Positions 36,144 to 45,029 of a DNA stretch of 64,000 nucleotides are shown here, piece by piece. The notes under the pieces were generated by a model. The model was not told the origin of the DNA. It did no database searches and worked only from the letters and a program-made list of their open reading frames with translations. The position numbers and the translations under genes were made by a program. Every line of letters begins with the position of its first letter. The stretch's first letter is position 1. This DNA is from G032773895 sp965248935 (GTDB taxonomy: Bacteria; Pseudomonadota; Gammaproteobacteria; Pseudomonadales; Cellvibrionaceae): contig OZ252214.1 in assembly GCA_965248935.1 (NCBI GenBank), forward strand, positions 2,232,001 through 2,296,000, in the 5' to 3' direction.

Positions 36144-36791
36144 TTAGTGTAATCCAGAAATGTAGTTGGCAACCGCTTCAATTTCAGCATTACTAAGCTG
36201 TTTAGTTGCACCGCGCATGACCATTGCGTCGCCGTCATTTGTACGTTTACCATCGCGGAAGTTTTCAAGTTGCTTCTGGATATAGGCGGCATGTTGACCA
36301 CTGATACGCGGATACCCAGCAGGAGCATTACCTAAGCCGCGAGGCGAGTGACAACCTGAACAGGCGGGAACCCGTGTTTCGCTATTACCAGCGCGGTAGA
36401 TTCTTTCGCCTAACGCTAGAGCATCCACTTCAATACCGGCATTAATTCGCACTTTTGCTTCTTTCGCGCCAGAAAGCTGAGTGGTTTGGCTTGCGTAGAA
36501 AGCGGCAATATCACGTAGCTCTTGCTCGCTTTTACCGTCCAATTGGCCTGCCATTTCGACGACTTCACGGGCGCCAGACTGAATTTCTTGCAATTGTTTG
36601 TAGAGGTACTTTTCCCCTAAACCGGCAACTTTGGGGAAGGCATCACTGCTGCTGTTGCCCTCAGTCCCGTGGCAAGCGCCACATACGGCAACAAGCTTCT
36701 CACCGTTAGCTGCATCACCAGCGGCAAATACCGAGTGACTCACGCCAAAAATGCTTACAAAAACTAAAGTAATGTGGATCAGATATTTCAT
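36144..36791 (-). CDS. Cytochrome c4, diheme
   Basis: Periplasmic diheme electron carrier to terminal oxidases. Two heme-binding motifs, CGACH and CSGCH, lie in two homologous halves, each with a downstream Met ligand candidate. The start is ATG 36791, which opens a signal peptide (MKYLIHITLVFVSIFGVSHS, cleavage after VFA); the frame upstream is open to 36833 but lacks signal features. The 215-residue length matches the family. Confidence 0.93.
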   Translation of the reverse strand: MKYLIHITLVFVSIFGVSHSVFAAGDAANGEKLVAVCGACHGTEGNSSSDAFPKVAGLGEKYLYKQLQEIQSGAREVVEMAGQLDGKSEQELRDIAAFYASQTTQLSGAKEAKVRINAGIEVDALALGERIYRAGNSETRVPACSGCHSPRGLGNAPAGYPRISGQHAAYIQKQLENFRDGKRTNDGDAMVMRGATKQLSNAEIEAVANYISGLH

Positions 36792-36976
36792 TAAATTTTC
36801 CGTTACGTCAGTGCCTAACTCATTTTTTAACACTGTTTATTCTATGTGTATTCTTATAGTTCGGGCGAATCGGGTAGAATACCCCTCGCGTTAAACGGAG
36901 GTCGCTTCCGAAATAGGCGCAGATTATATACGTTCATTACCAATAACACACCATTATTAAGTAGATAGTAGATTCC

Positions 36977-37615
36977 ATGCCGCCCATTAATTTTCGTAAC
37001 GCTCAATATTTAATCAGCGCCCCTACCTTAGAACAATGTCCGCCGGAAAAAGGGGCAGAAGTCGCTTTTGCCGGTCGTTCCAATGCAGGCAAATCTAGCG
37101 CTATAAATACACTCACTCAAAACGGCAAATTAGCCCGCACCAGTAAAACCCCAGGCCGAACACAATTAATTAACTTTTTTTCGTTAGATGAAGACGCCCA
37201 ACAAAGGCTAGTTGACTTACCTGGGTATGGGTATGCAAAGGTCCCTTTAGAGCAAAAGAAGAGGTGGCAGAAGCACCTTTCTATTTATTTGTACGAAAGG
37301 AAAACCCTAAAAGGTTTGGTTCTTCTTATGGATATTCGCCACCCAATGCAAGACTTTGATGTGATGATGATTAATTGGGCGGTGGAGGCCAATATGCCTG
37401 TACATGCACTGTTAACCAAGTCTGACAAGCTCAAACGGGGCGCAGCGAAAAGCACGTTTTTACAATTTCAGCAGCAGATGCGCGAAGCTCAGGTGGATGA
37501 CCTAGTCAGTGGCCAGTTGTTTTCCTCCCTAAAAAAGGAAGGCATTAACGAGTTGAAACAGGTATTAGAGGGGTGGATGACACTTGAGAAAAATGATGGG
37601 GAGACTGAGACATAA
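36977..37615 (+). CDS. engB: Ribosome biogenesis GTP-binding protein EngB (YsxC/YihA)
   Basis: Essential TrmE-Era-like GTPase needed for large ribosomal subunit assembly. The G motifs are GRSNAGKSS (G1), a Thr in TPGRTQ (G2), DLPGYGYA (G3) and TKSDKL (G4). The length of 212 is typical. It converges with polA across a 560-bp gap, the arrangement that frames spf (Spot 42) in E. coli and ersA in Pseudomonas. Confidence 0.96.
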   Translation: MPPINFRNAQYLISAPTLEQCPPEKGAEVAFAGRSNAGKSSAINTLTQNGKLARTSKTPGRTQLINFFSLDEDAQQRLVDLPGYGYAKVPLEQKKRWQKHLSIYLYERKTLKGLVLLMDIRHPMQDFDVMMINWAVEANMPVHALLTKSDKLKRGAAKSTFLQFQQQMREAQVDDLVSGQLFSSLKKEGINELKQVLEGWMTLEKNDGETET

Positions 37616-37824
37616 AAAGCCCGATGGCTGTTTGGGGGGGGGGCACCACCACCGGGCCGAAAGGGGCGCTTTTCTCATTCAATATTTGAAAAGCACCTAG
37701 TGTCTGTGACTCACACCGTGAATAAATGTTCATTTACTTTGTGTTTTTGACGCTTATCAGAACAAGTTGGCGACTTTCTTAGAGTTTTGTGGGGTTTACC
37801 GATCAGAACGAGAAAACAACAGGC

Positions 37825-37859
37825 AAAAAAAGCCCTGGTATTAGGGGGAATACCAGGGC
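37825..37859 (-). terminator. Strong Rho-independent terminator of the predicted sRNA
   Basis: Perfect 11-bp stem GCCCTGGTATT/AATACCAGGGC with a 6-nt loop, followed on the minus strand by seven T. Confidence 0.92.
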
Positions 37860-37965
37860 CTGCTATTGCTTGGGGAAGCTTTTCTCAATATTTGAGTGCA
37901 AAATTAGGACAATTAAAGGGGCCAATCAAAGTTGTTACGTCAAACAATCTATTATCAGCCTGTTC
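37825..37965 (-). ncRNA. Predicted ErsA/Spot 42-position small RNA
   Basis: About 140 nt, from a presumed start 6-8 bases past an AlgU/RpoE-type promoter to a strong terminator. The location downstream of polA, same strand and convergent with engB, is that of spf in E. coli and of ersA in Pseudomonas, where ErsA is 132 nt and depends on sigma-22 (AlgU). The predicted RNA has single-stranded CU-rich stretches (e.g. GGCCCCTTTAATTGTCC) that could pair with target mRNAs. No sequence comparison to ErsA was possible; the call rests on synteny, promoter and terminator. Confidence 0.7.
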
Positions 37966-37971
37966 ACATAT

Positions 37972-37998
37972 TCAGACTGGGAGAGAAAAACTAAGTTC
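37972..37998 (-). promoter_or_regulatory. AlgU/RpoE (sigma-22/24)-type promoter
   Basis: On the minus strand GAACTT (37998-37993), a 16-bp spacer, then TCTGA (37976-37972): a full match to the envelope-stress sigma factor consensus GAACTT-N16/17-TCTGA. Confidence 0.75.
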
Positions 37999-38086
37999 CT
38001 CAAATCGTGGGTTATTTTCCAGTTTTTTATATTTTGTGACCAATCTCTCTTTATTTGTTTCTTGTGAGGCTAATTCAATGGAATAT

Positions 38087-38107
38087 GCGCTTAAAAAGCG
38101 CTTTTTT
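38087..38107 (+). terminator. Plus-strand terminator in engB-polA gap
   Basis: GCGCTT-AAA-AAGCGC hairpin followed by TTTTTT on the plus strand. It may end an engB transcript that would be antisense to the predicted sRNA. Confidence 0.7.
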
Positions 38108-38175
38108 ATATCCTTTAGTAATGGATTTCTACGTGCTGTCTGTTGTAGTGCTTAGCGTTTTATTTAACACGGTTG

Positions 38176-40905
38176 TTAGTGCGCCTCATCCCAGTTATTT
38201 CCTATACCGGCTTCAACAATTAGGGGAACGGAAAGTTCAACCGCGTTAGACATATGCTCACACAATTGCGTTTTTACCTGCTCTACTTGAGACTCAGCTA
38301 CTTCTAATACCAGTTCATCGTGTACTTGCATGATCATTGATGCGTCCAAATCACTGGATTCTAACCAAGTATCTATTTTGATCATCGCTAACTTAATAAT
38401 ATCCGCAGCCGTTCCTTGCATGGGTGCGTTAATGGCTGTTCGTTCCGCTGCTTGCCTGCGCATTCCATTGCGGGCGTTAATTTCTGGAAGGTATAGTCGT
38501 CGGCCTTTAAGGGTTTCTACGTACCCTTGTTCTGCGGCTTTGCGGCGAATATCGTCCATAAACTGGGCTACACTAGGGTAACGCGAAAAATAGGTGTCGA
38601 TATACTGCTGAGCGTCATGACGGCCAATGTGAAGCTGCTTGGCCAAACCAAAGGCAGACATGCCGTATATCAAACCAAAGTTAATGGCCTTGGCTCTGCG
38701 ACGCTGCTCGGCGGTGACTTGCTGGATGTCTTCATCAAATACCTCTGCCGCAGTAGCCCTGTGGATGTCTAGGCCATCTGAGAAGGCTTGCCTCAAGCTT
38801 TGGTCGCCAGAGAGGTGGGCCATAATTCTCAGTTCAATCTGCGAGTAATCTGCGGCAATAATTTTATACCCAGGGCGAGCGACAAATGCTTGGCGGATTC
38901 GGCGTCCCTCTTCTGTGCGAATAGGAATATTTTGTAGGTTTGGGTCGGTAGATGAAAGTCTTCCTGTGGCCGCTACTGCCTGATGATAGGAAGTATGCAC
39001 CCGACCAGTGGTGTCATTCACCATTTGCGGTAGCTTATCGGTATAAGTGGATTTTAACTTCGACAGCCCCCGATATTGCATGATGAGTTTTGGCAGTGGG
39101 TAGTCTAAAGCCAACTCTTGGAGTACTTCTTCGGCTGTGGAAGGCGCACCTTTTGGGGTCTTCTTGATAATGGGTAGTTTCAACTTTTCAAATAATACCG
39201 CCCCCAACTGTTTAGGAGAGCTAAGGTTGAACTCTTCGCCCGCTAAGTCATAAGCTTCTTTTTCAAGGCGTGCTATGGTTTTGCCGTGTTCAGCACTTTG
39301 CTGAGCTAAAGATTCCACATCGATTAACGCGCCGTTTCGCTCTATGCGAGAGAGTACCGATAATAGCGGTAGTTCAATGGATTCGAAGATCTTAAGTAGG
39401 CTAGGTTCCCGCTCTAACTGGGGCCAAAGTGTGTGATGCAACCTAAGGGTAATATCTGCATCTTCTGCGGCATATGGGGATGCGTCTTCAATTTTGATTT
39501 GGTTAAATGTGATCTGTTTTGCGCCTTTGCCGGCAATGTCTTCAAAGTGGATTGTGGATTTGCCCAGGTGAGCTAACGCCAAGGTATCCATATCATGCCG
39601 GTTTGCTGTGGAGTTGAGTACGTAGGACTCCAGCATAGTGTCGTAAGCAATGCCTTCCATATGGATGCCGTGGTTAGCCAAAACACTCTTATCGTATTTA
39701 AGGTTTTGCCCGACCTTTTTAATTGTCGGGCTTTCCAATAATGGTTTTAATACACCGAGTACTTGCTCTTCACTTAGTTGATCTGGTGCGTCGATATAGT
39801 CGTGTGCAAAAGGTACATAGGCCGCTTTGCCAGGTTCAACGGAAAAGGAGACCCCTACAACCTTGGCAACCATATAATCCAAGCTAGTGGTTTCTGTATC
39901 GAAGGCAAAATAAGGCGCCTGTTCTAATTGTGTAATCCAACGGTTTAAGTGTTCTTTCGTTAACACCGTATCGTATTCCGTCTCTGTATCATCTTCCTCC
40001 ACGATGGGGGCGCCGCCATTTTCAATTTGTTCATCTAGCTCGGCTACCCAGCCTTTAAATTCCAGGTCAATAAACAGCTCGCGTAGAATATCCGGTTGGG
40101 GTTCGGTCTGCTTAAGTGAGTTAGCACTTACATCCAATTCGACATCCGTTTTAATTGTGGCCAATTTATAAGAGAGCAATGCTTTGTCTTTATGCTCCTC
40201 TAATTTTGCTGCCATGGTTTTTGCACCGCGAAAGCTCAGGTTCGTCACCTGTTCTAATTTTTGATATATCTCGTCAATACTGCCCAAGCCTTGCAATAGG
40301 GCCAGAGCTGTTTTTTCACCAACACCTGGGACACCTGGAATGTTATCGACCTTATCTCCCATTAATGCCAAGTAATCGATAATAAGGTTTGGCGGTATAC
40401 CAAATTTTTTCTCTACGCCCTCTATACCCATAAGGGTATTGGTCATGGTATTTACTAAGGTGACTTGATCAGTCACTAATTGAGCCATATCTTTATCGCC
40501 GGTAGAGATAACGACTTCTATACTTTGTTCATTGCCCTGTTTTGCCAAAGTACCTATTACATCGTCGGCTTCAACGCCGTCGATAATCAGAAGCGGTAAC
40601 CCCATGGCTGCCACAACCTTATGCAGTGGCTCTATTTGAGAACGCAATTCGTCCGGCATGGGGGGGCGGTTTGCTTTATATTCAGCATAGATTTCATCAC
40701 GAAAGGTTTTCCCTTTTGCATCGAATACCACGGTGAGGGTGCTGCCTGGGTAGTCCTTTGCCAACCTCCGCAGCATATTGACCACACCTTTGATTGCTCC
40801 TGTGGGCATTTTCTTAGAATTTTCTAAAGGTGGGAGTGCGTGAAAAGCACGGTATAAATAAGAAGATCCGTCAACGAGGACCAAGGGTGCGTTTTTAGAA
40901 GTCAT
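38176..40905 (-). CDS. polA: DNA polymerase I
   Basis: Repair and Okazaki-fragment polymerase. It has the N-terminal 5'-nuclease domain (LVDGSSYLYRAFHALPP, GVEADDVIGTLA), an intact 3'-5' exonuclease (FAFDTETTSLDYM), and the polymerase domain with DYSQIELRIMAHLSGD, RRRAKAINFGLIYGMSAFGL and HDELVLEV. The 909 residues are usual for gammaproteobacterial PolA. It ends 560 bp from convergent engB. Confidence 0.98.
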   Translation of the reverse strand: MTSKNAPLVLVDGSSYLYRAFHALPPLENSKKMPTGAIKGVVNMLRRLAKDYPGSTLTVVFDAKGKTFRDEIYAEYKANRPPMPDELRSQIEPLHKVVAAMGLPLLIIDGVEADDVIGTLAKQGNEQSIEVVISTGDKDMAQLVTDQVTLVNTMTNTLMGIEGVEKKFGIPPNLIIDYLALMGDKVDNIPGVPGVGEKTALALLQGLGSIDEIYQKLEQVTNLSFRGAKTMAAKLEEHKDKALLSYKLATIKTDVELDVSANSLKQTEPQPDILRELFIDLEFKGWVAELDEQIENGGAPIVEEDDTETEYDTVLTKEHLNRWITQLEQAPYFAFDTETTSLDYMVAKVVGVSFSVEPGKAAYVPFAHDYIDAPDQLSEEQVLGVLKPLLESPTIKKVGQNLKYDKSVLANHGIHMEGIAYDTMLESYVLNSTANRHDMDTLALAHLGKSTIHFEDIAGKGAKQITFNQIKIEDASPYAAEDADITLRLHHTLWPQLEREPSLLKIFESIELPLLSVLSRIERNGALIDVESLAQQSAEHGKTIARLEKEAYDLAGEEFNLSSPKQLGAVLFEKLKLPIIKKTPKGAPSTAEEVLQELALDYPLPKLIMQYRGLSKLKSTYTDKLPQMVNDTTGRVHTSYHQAVAATGRLSSTDPNLQNIPIRTEEGRRIRQAFVARPGYKIIAADYSQIELRIMAHLSGDQSLRQAFSDGLDIHRATAAEVFDEDIQQVTAEQRRRAKAINFGLIYGMSAFGLAKQLHIGRHDAQQYIDTYFSRYPSVAQFMDDIRRKAAEQGYVETLKGRRLYLPEINARNGMRRQAAERTAINAPMQGTAADIIKLAMIKIDTWLESSDLDASMIMQVHDELVLEVAESQVEQVKTQLCEHMSNAVELSVPLIVEAGIGNNWDEAH

Positions 40906-41393
40906 AGGCTTGATAATTAGCGTTTAAATAGAGAGAAAAAAAGGAGCGCATAGCATACCTCATGCACCTTAAATTAAGAAAAAAGCTGACAGCATTTCGG
41001 ATTTATTCTTTATGTCGTGAAAATCAACGCGACACTTGGCGTCACACGCAAAGTGTTACCGGAACCAGGTCACATCCTCATGGTTCTCATATAGCTAAAA
41101 TTGAAATTAAAAAATACATTTTATATTAAATATAAGAATATTAAGTCTTTTTTAGTCTAAATCTAGTGCTAAACATGCTATTTAGTACTAGATATTGATC
41201 GAAAATTGTAAATACTTCAATTGCCCTACAACCAAACAACCGTTTAAGCAAGAATTTATATTTGCGTTAAATTCAATGCATTGCTATTATCCGTTACGCA
41301 AAGTAACACTTTGCACGGAAGTTGGGTAACAACCTAGCTCTCGGTATCAACTAACTTTAATTATGGTATTCGAACTGTTTTTAGGAGACAGAA
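40906..41393. other. Intergenic stretch with a distant inverted repeat
   Basis: 488 bp, AT-rich, without a gene. GCAAAGTGTTAC at 41048-41059 recurs inverted as GTAACACTTTGC at 41303-41314. The second copy overlaps a small hairpin GTTAC-GCAAA-GTAAC (41293-41307). Confidence 0.5.
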
Positions 41394-41702
41394 ATGAACA
41401 AGCAACTAGTGTCGCTAATCGTATTAGCACTGGTATCGAATGCCGGCATAGCAAGTGACGTTGGTGCCCCTAATCCTCAGTTAGGAAGCACTACTACGCA
41501 AAACGAAGTAGGTATTTCCGTTGTGGAGACAGGCGCCAGCACAAGCTGGGCTAATCAGCCGGTGAACTTGACTGGAGATTCGTATATCTCAGTTCATCAA
41601 ATGAAAGAATTCAATGCTCGCGTTGACCAAATTAACAATGAACTCAACGCTAAACTCACTAAAATGGTAGAGGATCTGCTAGCCGAATCGATAGCAGAGT
41701 AA
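41394..41702 (+). CDS. Small exported protein of unknown function
   Basis: 102 residues with a signal peptide (MNKQLVSLIVLALVSNAGIA, cleavage near ASD). The mature part has a Gly/Thr/Asn-rich start and a short helical, charged C-terminus (FNARVDQINNELNAKLTKMV). No family was recognised. TAGGAGA just before the ATG is a good ribosome binding site, and a terminator follows at 41757, so it is a stand-alone gene. Confidence 0.7.
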   Translation: MNKQLVSLIVLALVSNAGIASDVGAPNPQLGSTTTQNEVGISVVETGASTSWANQPVNLTGDSYISVHQMKEFNARVDQINNELNAKLTKMVEDLLAESIAE

Positions 41703-41756
41703 TTTTTTACCCTCCTCCTAATATAGAGCCATTTTAATGGATTCTATCTTTGATAC

Positions 41757-41803
41757 CCCGAGTCGTTCCCCCTCATTTTTACTCGACGGCTCGGGTTTTT
41801 TTG
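41757..41803 (+). terminator. Rho-independent terminator
   Basis: CCCGAG (41758-41763) pairs with CTCGGG (41791-41796), then seven T; ends the gene at 41394-41702. Confidence 0.75.
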
Positions 41804-41819
41804 CCTCAATTCTGTAAAC

Positions 41820-42680
41820 TTAGCCTTTTAAACAATGCACCAGTTGGCCTGCAAGGGACAACTGAAAATCGTTGTAACTATGGATGTCAGTTGAGGAAGC
41901 CAAAATATCAATTGTAACCACACTCAGACCGAGAAGTTTCGCGTAGCCTTTGGCTTTATTCACCTCGCCTTCTTCCGCGAGTAAACATCTTGCTTCTTGG
42001 GTATGTAATTTTAATGTATACAGGGTTCGAGTTCCGATTTGTTCCTGGGGTTGGGAGGTAAGTGCTGTCACAAGGTTAAGCTTATAAAACGTGACCACTT
42101 CTTGGAAGCCTGCGTGGTAACTTACGAATTTCTCTGTCTTCAAATTTTTCAGCCGCTGCCGAGTATTCGATACGGCCAATTCTTGGCGGGTCAAAAATGC
42201 CTTCAGGTTTTGCTTAAGCTGAGTTTCCTTCGCAGGAAAGACATTTATAAGATATTTGGTTATGTGTTTGGAGAAGATTGCTACCTCGGAGGGGTTTAAC
42301 CAGGGGTGAACTTCTTTGTGATGGTCGTATTCCAAGTGCCCATTATGGGTCATATGCAGTTCGGGCTTTTGCTCTAGAGAATCCGCTAGGAATATTTCCA
42401 GCAGAGGGCCTACCCAAACGACCAGATCAGAACTATGTATTTTTTTCTTATCTGAAAATTTCATTGAGTAGTGGTGAGGGGATGAAGCGCCGGTGAGCAA
42501 TACCTCAACCTCCGCAAGGTCGCCGGCAATACTATCGACAATTAGGGCGAGGGGTCTAATGGATGCAAGTACCTTAATTTTTTCTGTTTTTTCGTCCGCA
42601 CTGGCCAAAAGTGGCACTAACAACGCGACAATACCGGCAAGTATTAGGGTTACAAATGACGATTTTGATCTGCTGTCCAA
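41820..42680 (-). CDS. znuA: Zinc ABC transporter, substrate-binding protein
   Basis: Periplasmic zinc receptor. A signal peptide ends near LLASADEK; the zinc ligands typical of ZnuA are seen as histidines in SSPHHYSMK, EVHPWLNPSE and SYHAGFQ, with a small His/Asp patch (HLEYDHHKEVH). The length of 286 is normal. It is divergent from zur-znuC-znuB with a Zur box between them, so zinc should repress it. Confidence 0.95.
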   Translation of the reverse strand: MDSRSKSSFVTLILAGIVALLVPLLASADEKTEKIKVLASIRPLALIVDSIAGDLAEVEVLLTGASSPHHYSMKFSDKKKIHSSDLVVWVGPLLEIFLADSLEQKPELHMTHNGHLEYDHHKEVHPWLNPSEVAIFSKHITKYLINVFPAKETQLKQNLKAFLTRQELAVSNTRQRLKNLKTEKFVSYHAGFQEVVTFYKLNLVTALTSQPQEQIGTRTLYTLKLHTQEARCLLAEEGEVNKAKGYAKLLGLSVVTIDILASSTDIHSYNDFQLSLAGQLVHCLKG

Positions 42681-42773
42681 AGTAGATGTCTCCTTAAGTC
42701 AATGGATTGGGTATTGTCCGTTTTTTTTCTGCTAGTTTTTGAAAGTACACGGTTTTCATGGTCTAGCGTGAAA

Positions 42774-42792
42774 TATGTTATACAATAACATA
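42774..42792. promoter_or_regulatory. Zur box
   Basis: TATGTTAT-ACA-ATAACATA is a perfect 8-bp inverted repeat matching the Zur operator pattern (GTTATA-N-TATAAC type). It lies between divergent znuA and zur and would serve both. An in-frame ATG of the zur frame (42775) lies inside it, which argues against that codon as the start. Confidence 0.85.
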
Positions 42793-42816
42793 AACCATTA
42801 TATGCGTAGAAAGGCT

Positions 42817-43359
42817 ATGAAAGGAAAAAATACTAACCTAAATGCTCCCCATGACCATACACTTTGTATTTCTCATGCTTTAGAACATGCTTCCGCTGTA
42901 TGCGCTAAGAGGGGGGTGCGCCTAACTCAGTTACGCAGTAAAATTTTATCGTTGGTTTGGCAAAACCACAGCCCTTTAGGCGCCTATCAATTGATGGAAA
43001 TGCTACAAAAATCGTCTGCACGAAAAAAAGTGGCCCCCCCAACCGTTTATCGAGCGTTGGACTTTTTGCAAGAACAGGGTTTGGTCTATAAGCTCCATTC
43101 ACTTAATGCTTATATTGGTAGCGCTCACTCCTCTGATAATCAACCGTCTACATTTCTTGTTTGTGGAGAGTGTGGTTTTACCGAAGAAATTCACAATAAG
43201 GCCATTCAACAAACCATTAACCTTTTAGCATCACAACAGCGTTTTTCTGTGACGGATCAAGTGATAGAAGTCTTAGGGGTTTGTGTGCGCTGTCGCCCGC
43301 AATCGCGGGGCAACAACCTGGGCGGCAATCAGAGCGGCAAGGGTCTTGGAGAACACTAA
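42817..43359 (+). CDS. zur: Zinc uptake regulator Zur (Fur family)
   Basis: Represses zinc uptake genes when zinc-bound. The winged-helix part has GVRLTQLRSKILSLVW and PPTVYRALDFLQEQGLVYKL; structural zinc cysteines are in CGECGF and CVRC. The start is uncertain: ATG 42775 lies in the Zur box, 42802 has no ribosome binding site, and 42817 (MKGKNTNLN) has AGAAAGG close by. The gene is first in zur-znuC-znuB. Confidence 0.93.
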   Translation: MKGKNTNLNAPHDHTLCISHALEHASAVCAKRGVRLTQLRSKILSLVWQNHSPLGAYQLMEMLQKSSARKKVAPPTVYRALDFLQEQGLVYKLHSLNAYIGSAHSSDNQPSTFLVCGECGFTEEIHNKAIQQTINLLASQQRFSVTDQVIEVLGVCVRCRPQSRGNNLGGNQSGKGLGEH

Positions 43360-43360
43360 A

Positions 43361-44122
43361 ATGAGTCCATTAATTTCTTTTGAAAAGGTATCTTTTCAGT
43401 CTCGCAATAAATCGATACTACACAACATAAGCTTTGAACTGAATACACGCTCAGTGACAACGCTGATTGGCCCAAATGGTGCGGGGAAAAGTACTTTAGT
43501 TAAGCTTGCCGCAGGTTTGCTGCGCCCATCCTCAGGAAACGTTTATCGTGCAAAAGGTATGCGTATCGGATATATGCCGCAAAAACTGTTTCTGGATAGC
43601 AGTATGCCTATTAAGGTAAGCCGGTTTCTTAGCCTTGCTAATACGGAAAAACATGCCCGCTATCAGGCTGTAGAGCTGCTCAAAATAGAACATCTGATTC
43701 AATACCAAATTCACGACTTATCTGGTGGAGAGCTTCAGAGGGTTTTACTGGCAAGGGCTATTTTGCGTAAACCCAATGTTTTGGTATTGGACGAACCCTT
43801 ACAAGGCATTGATATTACTGGGCAAACCGAACTTTACCAACTCATAGCCTCTCTGCGAGACGACCTCAGTTGCGCTGTTTTTATGGTTTCCCACGACCTT
43901 CACTTGGTCATGGCACAAACCGACACCGTTTTGTGCCTTAATGGACATATCTGCTGCCATGGTAAACCGGAAAGTGTTACTCAACACCCGGAGTATTTAA
44001 AATTGTTTGGCACACAGGCTGCACAAAATATCGCCGTCTATTCCCACCATCATGACCACCACCATACGATGCGTGGCGATGCGATAGAATGTAACCCCCA
44101 ATGCGAGCACAATCATGATTAA
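43361..44122 (+). CDS. znuC: Zinc ABC transporter, ATP-binding protein
   Basis: ATPase of the ZnuABC importer. Walker A GPNGAGKST, signature LSGGELQRVLLARA, Walker B VLVLDEPLQGID and the switch His in VSHDLH are present. The start is ATG 43361, one base after the zur stop, with GGAG at 43348. The C-terminus carries a His-rich tail (SHHHDHHHTM ... EHNHD) that could bind zinc. It overlaps znuB by 8 bp. Confidence 0.96.
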   Translation: MSPLISFEKVSFQSRNKSILHNISFELNTRSVTTLIGPNGAGKSTLVKLAAGLLRPSSGNVYRAKGMRIGYMPQKLFLDSSMPIKVSRFLSLANTEKHARYQAVELLKIEHLIQYQIHDLSGGELQRVLLARAILRKPNVLVLDEPLQGIDITGQTELYQLIASLRDDLSCAVFMVSHDLHLVMAQTDTVLCLNGHICCHGKPESVTQHPEYLKLFGTQAAQNIAVYSHHHDHHHTMRGDAIECNPQCEHNHD

Positions 44123-44930
44123 CTTTTTATTGTTCCCCTTATTGGCCGGTATAGGGTTAGCTTTGCTCACTGGGCCATTAGGCTCTTTTGTTGTCTGGCG
44201 GAGAATGGCCTACTTTGGTGATACCTTGGCTCATTCTGCACTATTAGGCGTCGCCCTCAGCTTATTGTTGGAAGTGCATCCAACGATTGGTATCTGTGCC
44301 GTATGTGCTGTTATAGCTTTTATTCTTAATTGCTCGGAAAAGAATCAAACTATAAGCAGTGACAGTATGCTAGGCATCTTGTCTCATTCAATGTTGGCAT
44401 TGGGAATTGTTGTGATGGGGTTCTTTTCCAATACCCGTATTGATCTACTCGGCTTTCTATTTGGCGATATTTTAACTGTCACCTCAACGGAGTTATTACT
44501 GGTTTATCTACTTGCGGTGCTGGGCCTGTTGACCATTGTTATATTTTGGCGACCACTGATTGCTATGGTCGTGGACGAAGATGTTGCGCGTGTAGAGGGC
44601 CATAATATTGAGCGCCTAAAAATGATATTGATGTTTTTGCTCGCCTGTGTGATAGGTGTTGCCATAAAAATTGTTGGTGTATTGCTTATTACTGCGTTAT
44701 TAATTATTCCAGCAGCAGCCAGTCACAAGCTTACTCGATCACCCGAGGCAATGGCATTTTTTGCGTCGCTTGTGGGGGTGGTTTCTGTGGTTGTTGGTTT
44801 AGTCAGCTCAATGCAGTTTGATACAGCGGCAGGCCCTTCTATCGTTATCTGTGCAACACTGCTCTATATACTTATTCACCTTTCTGTTCGTATTAACAAG
44901 CCTTTGTTTACTTTAAAAAGCCACAATTGA
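44115..44930 (+). CDS. znuB: Zinc ABC transporter, permease
   Basis: Membrane channel of the ZnuABC importer (ABC-3 family). 271 residues with about eight membrane helices; family segments GSFVVWRRMAYFGDTLAHSALLGVAL and VKIVGVLLITALLIIPAA-type sequence (here IKIVGVLLITALLIIPAA). It overlaps the end of znuC, so translation is coupled. Last gene of the Zur-controlled operon. Confidence 0.96.
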   Translation: MINFLLFPLLAGIGLALLTGPLGSFVVWRRMAYFGDTLAHSALLGVALSLLLEVHPTIGICAVCAVIAFILNCSEKNQTISSDSMLGILSHSMLALGIVVMGFFSNTRIDLLGFLFGDILTVTSTELLLVYLLAVLGLLTIVIFWRPLIAMVVDEDVARVEGHNIERLKMILMFLLACVIGVAIKIVGVLLITALLIIPAAASHKLTRSPEAMAFFASLVGVVSVVVGLVSSMQFDTAAGPSIVICATLLYILIHLSVRINKPLFTLKSHN

Positions 44931-45029
44931 ATAAAAACTTTTCGTAGCGGTTGCAATTAAAGTGGGCAGGTTTATATTTACCATTACTCACTCTTTAGCT
45001 CATCATTCAACAGGTCAGAGAAATTAATA

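Larger units (their letters stand above)
37616..38175. other. engB-polA intergenic region
   Basis: 560 bp between convergent genes. It holds a run of ten G at 37634-37643, a predicted sRNA with its own promoter and terminator on the minus strand, and a separate plus-strand terminator at 38087-38107. Short frames here do not look like proteins. Confidence 0.7.

Noticed and set aside
37787..38155. 122-codon plus-strand frame between engB and polA
   Set aside because: Composition is not protein-like, and it lies over the predicted sRNA, promoter and terminator.
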